Shown here piece by piece: positions 43,529 through 51,919 of a DNA stretch of 64,000 bases; the stretch's first letter is position 1; every line of letters starts with the position of its first letter. The position numbers and the translations under genes were made by a program. The stretch lies in NCBI RefSeq assembly GCF_902859645.1, contig NZ_CADIJR010000011.1:57309-121308 (forward strand), written 5' to 3'. The notes below the pieces were generated by a model. That model searched no databases, was not told where the DNA came from, and saw only the letters and a list, made by a program, of their open reading frames with translations. This DNA comes from Achromobacter insuavis. GTDB taxonomy: Bacteria; Pseudomonadota; Gammaproteobacteria; Burkholderiales; Burkholderiaceae_B.

Positions 43529-45943
43529 TTAGTCGCTATCCAGCACGGTCAACATCTCCGCGATAATGTTGAACCCATCGAACTCAGCGTTCCGCTCAAT
43601 CACGATCGGTTCGTATCCGGGATGAGAGGAATCCGGGCGCAGCGTGATTCGCTCATGCCGCCAAGAGCCATCCTCGTTAACCACTTTTTCGCTCGAATAG
43701 ACCTTGATCGTGTACCGTCCGCCGGTCTCGGGATCATCGATGCCACGGTGTTCGGCGATGACGACCTTACCTTGTCGTGTTCCGCCTGGATTGGCGCGGA
43801 ACAGACACCAGGAACCGTTCGGAATGCGCTGGTTCATCGATTCGCCGATGACCTGGGCGACGAACAATCCGGGTTGCGGGGCGACCCAATCGGGCAGCTC
43901 CAACCACTGGGTTGCCGAGTTTTCGAACGCTTGTACATCAGAGAACTTGCCTGCGGCCATTCGCAAATCGACTAGCGGAATGGCGGGAACACCGGATGTT
44001 CGCTCTTCGTCGGTGACTCGACGTAGCGGAATGACGTTGCCGATTACCTGCTGAGTCTCGTCATGCCGTGCTGATTCGATGATCGCTCGTACTCTGCTGC
44101 GTAGATACTCGGCCAAGGGTCGATCGGTGCAATAGACGAAGCAGCCTTTCATACCGCGCGTCATGAGCGTGCGATAGGTGTTCTTGACCACAAGATCTGC
44201 TAGTCCCTGCGCTTCATGCGGATTCTCGCGCATCATCTTTTTCAGTCCACGCACGGATTGATCGGAGGAGGCCCGCTTGTTGGCATCGATGACGACGCGG
44301 CCATTTCGATATGCCAGGTCATCACCGATGATCACGCCGACATAGTCAAGTTCCAGCCCCTGGCAGGTATGGATGCAGCCGACTTGCTCGACGGACCGGG
44401 GCTTCATGATCCAGAGGCCGCCGTCTTCTGTGAGGTTCCAGCGCCTGTGATAGTCAAATTCCGGGATTTGGATGTCCCAGGCTTCGGGCTTTTTCTTACT
44501 CGGCCAGGGCCAGCAGTATCCGGCTACAACGCGAGATCGATTGTTCGCCCTGTTCTTCTGTTCGATCAGCGCATGCATCTCGCAGGGATCATCGAATACG
44601 CGAAAGTCGTATTCACTCTGGTCGATAGTGACGTTGGCCGTTGGACGGATCTCCAGCGTGTTATCCAACCACGCGAGGTAGCCTTCCGAACCATTGCAGC
44701 GGAACTGTGACGTCAGGGCGAGTTCCGTAATCTCGGCTCCCTGCGTCTTGGCATGATGTCTTAATTCATCGGAATGGCCGACATCGTATATGGTCACGCG
44801 CTGATCATCGTCGGTGAAGAATACCGCACAGCGTGCGGACCGAATGATCTCCATGACCTGGTGCTCACCTTCGTTGCGGTACAGGCCGCTTTTCTCGTTC
44901 AGCCGATGTGATTCATCCACGATGAGCACATCGTAGGTATCGGCATCGCTGTTCATGAAAGCGCCGGAACCGCTGAAGAGATTGCCTATGCGTGTCTTGG
45001 TGAAGGTGCCGGTCAATTTGGCCTGAAGCACTTCGCGCGGAGCGCGGTTTTTTGATACATAGCGAGCATTGCGCTGGCGGCTGATGAACTCGGCCAGCAG
45101 ATTGACGGCCAGCACGGATTTCCCTGTTCCCGGGCCGCCCTGGACGATGATGACCTGCTTTTTTTCCTTGGCCTTTGCTTCAATCTGCAGGATGGTTTCG
45201 TAGACCACTTTCTGGTCGTCGATGAGTATGAACTCTTGCTTGCCCTGCATGATGTTGGCTACGTAGTCCATCAAACTCTTCGATGGTTTGATGTGGCCGT
45301 TCTCAATTGCATAGAGCGACTTCAGCCGATCGCCGCGACGCACGTGGGTGCTGATGAAACGACTGAGCTTGTCTTTATCGCTCTTGAGGAACAGGGGGGC
45401 CCGCTCGATGTACGGTTTGTAGTCGGGATGATCGATTTGGCCATCGCTCGGATGGTTGTGCAGGTAGGCGCAGGGCAGCAAATGCATGCCGCCCTTGTGT
45501 ACGGCGGTGTTGAGATCCTCCAGCCGGGCGGCATACGACCAAGCCTGGTAAGAGGGATGCGGACCTTCCACTTCGCGTGTCTGGCCTCCGCGTCGGGCCC
45601 AGATGACGCCATCCTTCCCTCCATGACGGGAACTGGACCACTGTTTTAATTCGATGATGACGACTTTGGGTTGTCCGTGATCATCCTCACCGGTCACCAT
45701 GAAGTCGATACGTTGGGAGCTGTTGGGCAGTTGATACTCGATCGCCACGCCTGCCTCATCGGGGATCTCGTCGTCCTGCAGCACCTTGGCCATTTCGAAC
45801 AACGAGTTCCGCCACGACCGGACTTCGCTGGCTCCGCCGCCATTGGCGCCGGCGTGACGCACGTGGCGAAGCATGATGTCCTCTATGTCTTCACGCAACG
45901 CATGTTGAAGGAATTCGGTCTTGCTGGCTTGGTAGATGATCAC
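43529..45943 (-). CDS. PD-(D/E)XK nuclease / Schlafen-group-3 helicase / S24 peptidase-like fusion protein
   Basis: 804 residues from the GTG at 45943 (MIIYQASKTEFLQ). Residues ~60-100 carry RIDFM (Asp80) and VVIIELKQW (Glu98, Lys100), a PD-(D/E)XK nuclease core. A DUF2075/SLFN-g3 helicase follows: Walker A VQGGPGTGKSVLAV (268-281), Walker B VLIVDESHRL, VFFTDDDQRV, signature LTSQFRCNGSEGYLAWL, motif V HTCQGLELDYVGVIIGDDL, motif VI YRTLMTRGMKGCFVY. The last ~130 residues look like an S24/LexA domain: VAQVIGESMNQRIPNG (Ser702) and RYTIKVYSSEKV (Lys747). It probably cleaves and unwinds nucleic acid in phage defence or SOS-linked repair; inferred. Pairs with the MazG-like gene 22 bp upstream. Confidence 0.82.
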   Translation of the reverse strand: MIIYQASKTEFLQHALREDIEDIMLRHVRHAGANGGGASEVRSWRNSLFEMAKVLQDDEIPDEAGVAIEYQLPNSSQRIDFMVTGEDDHGQPKVVIIELKQWSSSRHGGKDGVIWARRGGQTREVEGPHPSYQAWSYAARLEDLNTAVHKGGMHLLPCAYLHNHPSDGQIDHPDYKPYIERAPLFLKSDKDKLSRFISTHVRRGDRLKSLYAIENGHIKPSKSLMDYVANIMQGKQEFILIDDQKVVYETILQIEAKAKEKKQVIIVQGGPGTGKSVLAVNLLAEFISRQRNARYVSKNRAPREVLQAKLTGTFTKTRIGNLFSGSGAFMNSDADTYDVLIVDESHRLNEKSGLYRNEGEHQVMEIIRSARCAVFFTDDDQRVTIYDVGHSDELRHHAKTQGAEITELALTSQFRCNGSEGYLAWLDNTLEIRPTANVTIDQSEYDFRVFDDPCEMHALIEQKNRANNRSRVVAGYCWPWPSKKKPEAWDIQIPEFDYHRRWNLTEDGGLWIMKPRSVEQVGCIHTCQGLELDYVGVIIGDDLAYRNGRVVIDANKRASSDQSVRGLKKMMRENPHEAQGLADLVVKNTYRTLMTRGMKGCFVYCTDRPLAEYLRSRVRAIIESARHDETQQVIGNVIPLRRVTDEERTSGVPAIPLVDLRMAAGKFSDVQAFENSATQWLELPDWVAPQPGLFVAQVIGESMNQRIPNGSWCLFRANPGGTRQGKVVIAEHRGIDDPETGGRYTIKVYSSEKVVNEDGSWRHERITLRPDSSHPGYEPIVIERNAEFDGFNIIAEMLTVLDSD

Positions 45944-45965
45944 GTCTATGCCTGTGTCACATCGA

Positions 45966-46316
45966 TCAAAGCTGGTCGTATTTCTTGTTGCTGCCTTTGG
46001 CGCGCTCGACAGGGTACTTCTGCGCATTCAACTTGATCTTGGCCTGCGCTGCCTTGATCGGGTCGATGCCAAGCACGTTGCTCAATTGAACGAGATAGAG
46101 CAGGACATCCGCAATTTCAGCACCGACGGCATCGAGTTTCTCCGGGGCAAGGTTTCGGCTTTCAGCTTCGGTCATCCATTGAAAGTGCTCGAGCAGTTCG
46201 CCAGTCTCCACGATGAGGGCCGAGGCCAGGTTCTTGGGAGAATGAAATTGTTCCCACTCCCGCTCGTGCGCAAATTTGCGTTGCTGCTGGGCGAGGTCTC
46301 GAAGCGAATCTGTCAT
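45966..46316 (-). CDS. MazG-like nucleotide pyrophosphohydrolase
   Basis: 116 residues from the ATG at 46316 (MTDSLRDLAQQQRKFAHERE). All-alpha NTP-PPase: ALIVETGELLEHFQW supplies the first ExxE pair and GAEIADVLLYLVQLSNVLGI the ExxD pair that bind Mg; the pattern ends in AQAKIKLNAQKYPVERAKGS, as in dCTPase/RS21-C6 proteins. These hydrolyse dNTPs to dNMPs plus PPi, sometimes non-canonical ones. The stop is 22 bp before the helicase-nuclease start, so the two make one transcript. Nucleotide depletion together with a nuclease would fit an anti-phage role. Confidence 0.88.
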   Translation of the reverse strand: MTDSLRDLAQQQRKFAHEREWEQFHSPKNLASALIVETGELLEHFQWMTEAESRNLAPEKLDAVGAEIADVLLYLVQLSNVLGIDPIKAAQAKIKLNAQKYPVERAKGSNKKYDQL

Positions 46317-46392
46317 GGTGCGTTGGCTGGGAAAATGACCCGATATGACATCGCGGACCAGCGCGATCCCATATCGGTATGCAGGTGGCATT

Positions 46393-46587
46393 GTGAATAA
46401 GCGGATCTGCGATAAGTGCTATCTCACCGGAGAAAAAGGCTTGGCGATAGCCGTTAACTCAAGTGATGATGAGGAATACCGCGAAATCCGCTGCACTCGC
46501 CAGTATATCCAACGTCACTATGGCTTCGTGTTGCGAGCGCTCGATCCTATGCTGGCTCTGTGCCGGCTAGTCCGACGACTGCATTGA
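46393..46587 (+). CDS. possible small protein, 64 aa
   Basis: GTG at 46393 with AGGTGG just upstream; divergent from the MazG-like gene, starts 77 bp apart. Sequence MNKRICDKCYLTGEKGLAIA, VNSSDDEEYREIRCTRQYIQ, RHYGFVLRALDPMLALCRLV, ending in RRLH. A CxxC pair near the start could bind zinc. Weak evidence. Confidence 0.35.
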   Translation: MNKRICDKCYLTGEKGLAIAVNSSDDEEYREIRCTRQYIQRHYGFVLRALDPMLALCRLVRRLH

Positions 46588-46614
46588 TTGGATTGTTGGC
46601 GAGTCGTGGCCGGG

Positions 46615-47598
46615 TTATTTCGTCAAACGCCCGGCCAATTCCCCCACCGCAATCGCAATCTTCCCCCGCAGCCCATTATTCGCGCTCTCCAGCCGCGCAT
46701 GCGCCGCCGGAATATCGGCAAGCGAATACACCGCGCCCACGTGCGGCCGCAACTGGCCACGTTCCACCAAGGCGCTCAGCTCATCCAGCTTGCCGCGATT
46801 CTGTCGCGTGAACACGAAGTGGAAGCTGGCGTTCTTGCCCCACGCCTGGATCAGGTTCTGCGGCTGGGCGATATCGACAATCGAGACCACGCGCCCCAGC
46901 TGCGCCAGCACGTCGGGGCTGCGCGATAGCGTGTTGCCGCCTATGGTGTCGAACACCACGTCGACGCCGCGCCCGCCGGTCTCGCGCAGGATCGCGTCGA
47001 CATAGTCTTCCTTTTCGTAGTCGATGGTGACGTCGGCGCCCAGGCCGCGCACGAATTCGGCATTGTCGTCGCGTACCGTGGTGAAGACCCGGGCGCCGAT
47101 GGCCTTGGCGAGCTGGATCGCCACATGGCCGACGCCGCCGGCGCCGCCATGCACCAGGATGCTCTCGCCGACGCGCAGTCCGGCGCGCACGACCAGGGCT
47201 TCCCACGCCGTGCCGCCGACCAGGGTCAGGCTGGCCGCTTCCAGATGGCTGAGCGAGGCCGGTTTCTTGCCGACGATACTCTCGGCGGCCACGTGGTATT
47301 CGGCGTAGCTGCCGGGGCCGTCGAAGATCTGCGGGGTGTACCAGACTTCATCGCCGGGCGCGAAGGCGGTCACGCCCGGTCCGACGGCTTCGACCACGCC
47401 GGAGACGTCGTGGCCGGTGATGGCGGGCAGGGGCACCAGGTCGGGGTAGTCGCCCCGGCGGACCTGATAGTCGAGCGGGTTGATGGAGGTCGCGTGGACA
47501 CGGACCAGGACCTGGCCCGGTTGCGGAGCGGGCTTGGGGACGTCGTGCAGTTCAAAGGATTCAGGGCCGCCGAAGGCGGTGAGTACGAGGGCTTTCAT
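46615..47598 (-). CDS. zinc-type MDR oxidoreductase (quinone reductase-like)
   Basis: 327 residues. Medium-chain dehydrogenase: [52 protein letters not shown], and NADPH motif [19 protein letters not shown]. The catalytic-zinc Cys/His set is absent, as in the quinone oxidoreductase (QOR) branch. It reduces quinones or enones using NADPH. A 22-bp operator-like palindrome is 29 bp upstream of its ATG and repeats in front of the ArsR gene, so ArsR should repress it. Confidence 0.88.
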   Translation of the reverse strand: MKALVLTAFGGPESFELHDVPKPAPQPGQVLVRVHATSINPLDYQVRRGDYPDLVPLPAITGHDVSGVVEAVGPGVTAFAPGDEVWYTPQIFDGPGSYAEYHVAAESIVGKKPASLSHLEAASLTLVGGTAWEALVVRAGLRVGESILVHGGAGGVGHVAIQLAKAIGARVFTTVRDDNAEFVRGLGADVTIDYEKEDYVDAILRETGGRGVDVVFDTIGGNTLSRSPDVLAQLGRVVSIVDIAQPQNLIQAWGKNASFHFVFTRQNRGKLDELSALVERGQLRPHVGAVYSLADIPAAHARLESANNGLRGKIAIAVGELAGRLTK

Positions 47599-47626
47599 TG
47601 AGTGGTTCCTTATTTCGGTAAAACGG

Positions 47627-47648
47627 GATATCGGGAAATTTCGATATC
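47627..47648 (-). promoter_or_regulatory. ArsR operator in front of the MDR gene
   Basis: GATATCG-N8-CGATATC: perfect 7-bp arms (47627-47633, 47642-47648) with spacer GGAAATTT. The same ATATCG-N8-CGATAT pattern lies at 48105-48124. Confidence 0.65.
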
Positions 47649-47790
47649 ATGGGGCAAAAAAGTGAGAGGCAGGGCAAAGAGAAAAGAGGGGAGCAACGAA
47701 GGGGCGCGCGGGTGCAAAAGCAAAGCGGGCAGTGCAAGACAGCCGCGCACACCGGCGGGGACGGGGACGCCAGTCCCAGGCCACAACAAC

Positions 47791-48093
47791 CTACAGCTCT
47801 TTCCCGATGATCTCGGCCAGGGCGCTGATGGTGGCTTCGTTGCGCTTGTAGTACGTCCACGAGCCGATGCGCGTGGCTTCGACCAGGCCGGCGCGTTGCA
47901 GCGTGGCGAGGTAGTCGGACACCGTGGACTGCGACAGCCCGACGCCTTCCTGGATGCTGCTGACGCAGACGCCGACCGTATGCACATCCCCCTCGTCCTG
48001 CGGCGGGAAGCTGTTGGCGGGGTCCTTCAAACCCTTCAGGATTTCAAGGCGCGTGCGATTCGAGAGGGCTTTGAAGACGTCGAGCAGGTCCAT
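47791..48093 (-). CDS. ArsR-family transcriptional regulator
   Basis: 100 residues from the ATG at 48093 (MDLLDVFKALSNRTRLEIL). Winged HTH: ALSNRTRLEILKGL, GLSQSTVSDYLATLQRAGLV, and wing RIGSWTYYKRNEAT. No metal-binding CxC; a lone Cys in VGVCVSSIQ suggests redox or electrophile sensing, as in QsrR/YgaV-like members. An operator copy sits 12 bp upstream of its start, giving autoregulation, and another controls the adjacent MDR gene. The gene lies 192 bp upstream of the MDR gene on the same strand. Confidence 0.88.
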   Translation of the reverse strand: MDLLDVFKALSNRTRLEILKGLKDPANSFPPQDEGDVHTVGVCVSSIQEGVGLSQSTVSDYLATLQRAGLVEATRIGSWTYYKRNEATISALAEIIGKEL

Positions 48094-48104
48094 GGGAAGG
48101 CATG

Positions 48105-48124
48105 ATATCGGAAATTCGCGATAT
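48105..48124 (-). promoter_or_regulatory. ArsR autoregulatory operator
   Basis: ATATCG-N8-CGATAT with spacer GAAATTCG, 12 bp before the arsR-family ATG. Same arms and spacing as the site at 47627. Confidence 0.65.
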
Positions 48125-48159
48125 GTCAATGCCGAAAATTCCCTGGGGGCAAGTCGCTC

Positions 48160-49032
48160 TTAACGCGCCAACCGGTAGATACGGCCGTCCGAGCCTGAGA
48201 GGGAGGTGACGTAGATGTCTGGCGACTCGGCCGAAACGGCCAGATTCGAGTGGTGCTCGCCGGGTATGTCGCGCGCTTGCAGCAACGCTCCTGTTCGGTC
48301 CAGCACCCAATAGCCGCCACCGTTGAACAGGGCGATGTACATCAATCCATCCGGTCCGATGCGAACGCCATCCGGCGTGTGCCGCCCCTTGGACGAAGGC
48401 GGCGCCAGGGCGTCGAGCCGCGCGAACAGGCCAGGGCGACTCAAGGCGCCGCCGGGGGCGGTCTGGTATCGCAGGATGCTGTCCGTGCCGCTCTCGCCGA
48501 CGTACAAGGTCTGTTCATCGGTAGAGAGCGCGATGCCGTTTGCGTTGTCCAGGCCGCTGGCGACTTCATCGGCGACATCGCTCGACCGAGGCAGGAAGAA
48601 GACTTTACCTTGGCCCGGTCGTTCTCCCGACGCCGTGAAATAGAGATCGCCCTGGCGGTTTGCGGTCAGGTCGTTGGGACGGTTGAATCGTTCCCCCGAT
48701 CGCGCCTGGCTGACGGTGCCCAGCGGCTTGCCCTCGATGGAGAGGTTCTCGATCACGCCGCCGTCGTAGCAGGCCACCCACAGCGTGCCGTTGGCAGCGG
48801 CCAGTCCGTTGGCGCCGCAGCCGGGCAGGGTGGCGATCACCTGGTTGCCCGTGGCGTCTAGCTTGTTCACCGTCGAAGCCTGGTAGTCCACGAAATACAA
48901 GGTCTGGTTCACGAGGATGGTGCCCTCGGGAAAGCCCTGGCCGTCGACGACGACGTGGGCGGCCGCGGATTGGGCGCAGGCGCTGCCGGCCAATGTCGCG
49001 GCGAGCATGAGGCAAGTGAGGAGTCTGGGCAT
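48160..49032 (-). CDS. SMP-30/gluconolactonase-like beta-propeller protein
   Basis: 290 residues. Signal peptide (MPRLLTCLMLAATLAGSACA). Repeating blades: PEGTILVNQTLYFVDYQAST, ANGLAAANGTLWVACYDGG, FNRPNDLTANRQGDLYFTAS, GLDNANGIALSTDEQTLYVG, and PDGVRIGPDGLMYIALFNGG. The RPNDLT and NGIALS motifs are typical of SMP-30/LRE lactonases. Periplasmic. Third gene of the MarR-linked run after the NTF2-like and MDR genes; 72 bp past the MDR stop. Confidence 0.82.
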   Translation of the reverse strand: MPRLLTCLMLAATLAGSACAQSAAAHVVVDGQGFPEGTILVNQTLYFVDYQASTVNKLDATGNQVIATLPGCGANGLAAANGTLWVACYDGGVIENLSIEGKPLGTVSQARSGERFNRPNDLTANRQGDLYFTASGERPGQGKVFFLPRSSDVADEVASGLDNANGIALSTDEQTLYVGESGTDSILRYQTAPGGALSRPGLFARLDALAPPSSKGRHTPDGVRIGPDGLMYIALFNGGGYWVLDRTGALLQARDIPGEHHSNLAVSAESPDIYVTSLSGSDGRIYRLAR

Positions 49033-49104
49033 GGGAAGGTTTCGCTCAAGGATGCAACGGGAGGGGGGCGGGCGTGGCCCCGGGACGGGCCACGCCGCCG
49101 CTGG

Positions 49105-50058
49105 TCAAGGGACCATGATGACCCGGCCAAAGGCCTGCCGGGACATCACGTGGCGATGCGCCGCCTGGGCCTCGCGCAAGGAGAACGTCTTGTCGATCAC
49201 CACGTGCAGTTCTCCCGCGGCCACGCGTTGCAGCAATGCCTGGACGCTGGCGTGTACGCGTGCGTGCTCCTGGTCCAGCAACGTCGGGAAGAAGACGCCG
49301 TGCAGGCTCTGGTTGCCGCGCCACAGGCTCACCGGATCGAATTTTTCCTGGTCGCGCCCGGACACGCCCACTGTCACCAGCCTGCCTTTATGGGCCAGCG
49401 CCAAGGTACTGCCGGCGATGCTGTCGACGATGAGATCCACTCCTCGTCCCGCTGTGAGAGCGGATATCTGCTCGACAAAGTCGCTGGTGGAATAGTTGAT
49501 GCCTGCCGTCATGCCAAAGGTGTTCAGCCGCGCCAGCCGCGCATCGTCCGATGCCGTGGCATACACCGTCGCGCCAGCGTGATGCGCCAGTTGGATGGCG
49601 GCCAATCCGAGCGCGCCGGCGCCCGCATGAATCAATACGGTTTCACCGGCAGCCAGGCCGCCTGCCGCAAAGAGGCATTCATGCGCGGTTCCCCAGGCGA
49701 CGGGGACCGCGGCGGCGGTTGGCGTATCCAGCGTCGCGGGGATCAGCCAGGTGTCGGACGCTGGCGCGGCCACGCGTTGCGCATGCGATCCCCAGGACAG
49801 TACCGCGACGACGCGGTCGCCGGGTTTTCGGTCGCGCACCTGCGCTCCCACGGCCTGGATGGTGCCGGCGCACTGATATCCCACGATGTGGGGAATCCGC
49901 GCCAACGGGCGGATTTCTCGATTGATGAGGTCGCCGCCTTCCACAGATATCGCCTCGATGCCGATCAGCACCTCATCGGGCCCGCAGACCGGTTCGTCAA
50001 CGGTTTCATAGCGGAACACGTCGGGGGAGCCGTTTTCGTAATACACCGCCGCTTTCAT
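49105..50058 (-). CDS. NADPH quinone oxidoreductase-like MDR enzyme
   Basis: 317 residues from the ATG at 50058 with AAGGAG upstream (MKAAVYYENGSPDVFRYETV). Zinc-less MDR of the QOR type: IVGYQCAGTIQAVGAQVRDRKPGDRV, NADPH motif VLIHAGAGALGLAAIQLAHHAG, GRGVDLIVDSIAGSTL, and C-terminal VIDKTFSLREAQAAH. Similar in kind, not sequence-close, to the MDR at 46615. Starts 23 bp after the NTF2-like gene; likely one operon under the MarR regulator at 50712. Confidence 0.88.
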   Translation of the reverse strand: MKAAVYYENGSPDVFRYETVDEPVCGPDEVLIGIEAISVEGGDLINREIRPLARIPHIVGYQCAGTIQAVGAQVRDRKPGDRVVAVLSWGSHAQRVAAPASDTWLIPATLDTPTAAAVPVAWGTAHECLFAAGGLAAGETVLIHAGAGALGLAAIQLAHHAGATVYATASDDARLARLNTFGMTAGINYSTSDFVEQISALTAGRGVDLIVDSIAGSTLALAHKGRLVTVGVSGRDQEKFDPVSLWRGNQSLHGVFFPTLLDQEHARVHASVQALLQRVAAGELHVVIDKTFSLREAQAAHRHVMSRQAFGRVIMVP

Positions 50059-50081
50059 GATGAATCTCCTTGCCCGGATGG

Positions 50082-50573
50082 CTACTGCGCTGAAATGGGA
50101 ACGATCGAGCCAATGCGCCATCCCGCCGGTGTGCGCACCGCCACTTCGTAGACCAGGTAGGCGGCTGTGTGCGCGTCGGCGGCGGTGTGTCCCAAGGTGA
50201 TCTGGGTCGGGGCGTAGAGCTGGGCCACATCCGGCGTCAAGGGAATGATGCGCAGCTTCGCCAGGTCGGGCTCGAATTTCCAGATGCCCTTGAAGGTCTC
50301 GCGGAAGTGTTCTATCAGTTCGGACTTGCCCCAGAACTGATACGGCCGGGCGACGAACGTCACTGGGTCGCCCACGACGCCGGGCGTGGCGAACACCGCG
50401 CTGAAGGCGCCGAGGTCATGAGCCGTCGCCGCTCGGGCCTGCTGTTCAAAGACCGCTTGCACCTGTTGCCGGTCGGCTTGCGTGAATGCCGTCGCGACCG
50501 GGCTGGCGCCGGCGGCGATCGGCATGGCGCAGGCCATGCCGCCGATCAGCAGCGTTCTGAATGTCGCTTGCAT
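50082..50573 (-). CDS. secreted NTF2/SnoaL-like protein
   Basis: 163 residues from the ATG at 50573. Signal peptide (TLLIGGMACAMPIAAGASP). The mature protein: TQADRQQVQAVFEQQARAATAHDL, then FATPGVVGDPVTFVARPYQFWGKSELIEHFRETFKGIW, and final strands AAYLVYEVAVRTPAGWRIGS, the NTF2-like cone. A small-molecule binding or isomerase role is possible. First gene of the MarR-flanked operon; a MarR-type site lies 60 bp upstream. Confidence 0.8.
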   Translation of the reverse strand: MQATFRTLLIGGMACAMPIAAGASPVATAFTQADRQQVQAVFEQQARAATAHDLGAFSAVFATPGVVGDPVTFVARPYQFWGKSELIEHFRETFKGIWKFEPDLAKLRIIPLTPDVAQLYAPTQITLGHTAADAHTAAYLVYEVAVRTPAGWRIGSIVPISAQ

Positions 50574-50632
50574 CGTGCGGATCCGCGAGGCGGCCCGGCG
50601 TATAGCGAGAAAATCTGTCAACATGATTTAGC

Positions 50633-50652
50633 CTTATATGCCCATATTTGAT
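50633..50652. promoter_or_regulatory. candidate MarR site upstream of NTF2 operon
   Basis: CTTATATGCCC (50633-50643) continuing into CATATTTG, giving a palindrome ATATG-CC-CATAT. The same 11-mer in the reverse orientation is upstream of the MarR gene at 51193. Confidence 0.5.
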
Positions 50653-50711
50653 GGCATCAACGGAACGTGGGCGCGTCACGCAATGCGACGGAGCTGTCTC
50701 AAGATTGGGGG

Positions 50712-51158
50712 TTAACCTGGGAGCGAAAGGTCCAGGGTGGTGATGCGGTGCATGATGCGACGCATCGCCAGCGCGTCGTCCTTGCCGAATACGGCTTCGA
50801 ACTGTTGCTGGGCGCGTTGCCAGGCCTTTCTGCCGACGGCTTCCATCTTCGCGCCCGCGTCGGTCAAGGTGATTTCCCTTTCTCTCCGGTCCTGCTTGCC
50901 TACCGCGATGCGGATGAGGCCGTCGCGCTCGAGCGGGCGCAGGTTATGCCCCATCGTTGCGCGATCGGTGACCAGATGTGCGGCCAATTCGGCAATCGTG
51001 AGCGCCCCGCGCGTGGCGAGCAGATTCAGGATCGCGTATTGGGTGTTGCGCAGGTCGGCCTGGGCCAGGCAAAGGTCATAAAACCGGCCCAGATGACGGG
51101 CGGCCTTGCGAATGGCGGTGCTGTTGCACACGCCGGGAGGCAGGTCGTGTTGGCTCAT
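50712..51158 (-). CDS. MarR-family transcriptional regulator
   Basis: 148 residues. Winged HTH: LRNTQYAILNLLATRGALTI, AELAAHLVTDRATMGHNLRP, LERDGLIRIAVGKQDRREREITLTDAG with the conserved DxR wing. Two Cys near the N-terminus (GVCNSTAIRKAARHLGRFYDLCLA) could sense oxidants as in OhrR. It probably represses the NTF2-MDR-SMP-30 operon, 138 bp downstream on the same strand, and itself. Confidence 0.87.
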   Translation of the reverse strand: MSQHDLPPGVCNSTAIRKAARHLGRFYDLCLAQADLRNTQYAILNLLATRGALTIAELAAHLVTDRATMGHNLRPLERDGLIRIAVGKQDRREREITLTDAGAKMEAVGRKAWQRAQQQFEAVFGKDDALAMRRIMHRITTLDLSLPG

Positions 51159-51192
51159 GGATCAGGTCGGTTGGAACGTGCGGGAATATTAC

Positions 51193-51203
51193 GGGCATAT
51201 AAG
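51193..51203. promoter_or_regulatory. candidate MarR autoregulatory site
   Basis: GGGCATATAAG, reverse complement of the 11-mer at 50633-50643, 35 bp upstream of the MarR ATG. Confidence 0.45.
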
Positions 51204-51323
51204 TTCATTTGTCAAAGGCCATGCAGGAAGACGGCAGAGAAAGGCTTGACGCAATTGCCTTAGACTATTGCAACATTGCATGGCGTGCCGATGCCCCGCC
51301 TACTCAGATTCATATCCGGCCAG

Positions 51324-51917
51324 ATGAAACTCTCATTGTTCAAAGCAAGTGTTTTCGCCATGACCCTGTTGGGGGCCACGGTTGTCCACGCACAGCAGCC
51401 GCAGGTCGGCGCCTGGCGCAAGGTCTCCGATTCCCAGCTCGATAAGCAATTCCATTTCTCGATGCTGCCCGCCGCGGCGCCGGTGGCGAGCAAGTGGGCG
51501 GCCTTCGACGCCAAGGCCGGCAAGGTGGTGTGCTGCCTGGTGGTGCAGGGCGAAGCGGTCACCGAGGCCGAGCTGGAAAGCGCCTACGACATTCCCGGCC
51601 CGTGGATCACCGACCTGACCAACGGTTGGAACCTCGACGCGGCGCCGTACCGGCCGCGCGTGCAGCTGCTGCGCGTCGAAGGAGCGCTGGCCGGGCACGA
51701 ATTCGGCGGCGGCGCGGATGCGCGGGGCGGCTTGCTGGTCCCGGCCGATACGCGCGCGGTGGCGCGGGATGCGCTGGAGATTGGCGGCCAGCGCTACACC
51801 GTGACGCGCCAGGACGCCTCGCTGGCCGATGACGATGGCGGCCTGACCACCTACAGCCTGCGCCCGGCCGCGGGCGGCGCGGCGTTGCAGGTGGAAGTGC
51901 CGTTCGCGACGTATTGA
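51324..51917 (+). CDS. secreted hypothetical protein, 197 aa
   Basis: ATG at 51324, so that the protein starts with a clean signal peptide (MKLSLFKASVFAMTLLGATV, cut after HAQ); longer in-frame starts at 51276 and 51291 would bury it. Mature protein: VGAWRKVSDSQLDKQFHFSM, AKAGKVVCCLVVQGEAVTEA, YRPRVQLLRVEGALAGHEF, IGGQRYTVTRQDASLADDD, a beta-rich protein of unknown family. The stop is 2 bp before the start of the next gene, so it is translated with the membrane protein at 51920. Confidence 0.65.
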   Translation: MKLSLFKASVFAMTLLGATVVHAQQPQVGAWRKVSDSQLDKQFHFSMLPAAAPVASKWAAFDAKAGKVVCCLVVQGEAVTEAELESAYDIPGPWITDLTNGWNLDAAPYRPRVQLLRVEGALAGHEFGGGADARGGLLVPADTRAVARDALEIGGQRYTVTRQDASLADDDGGLTTYSLRPAAGGAALQVEVPFATY

Positions 51918-51919
51918 GC

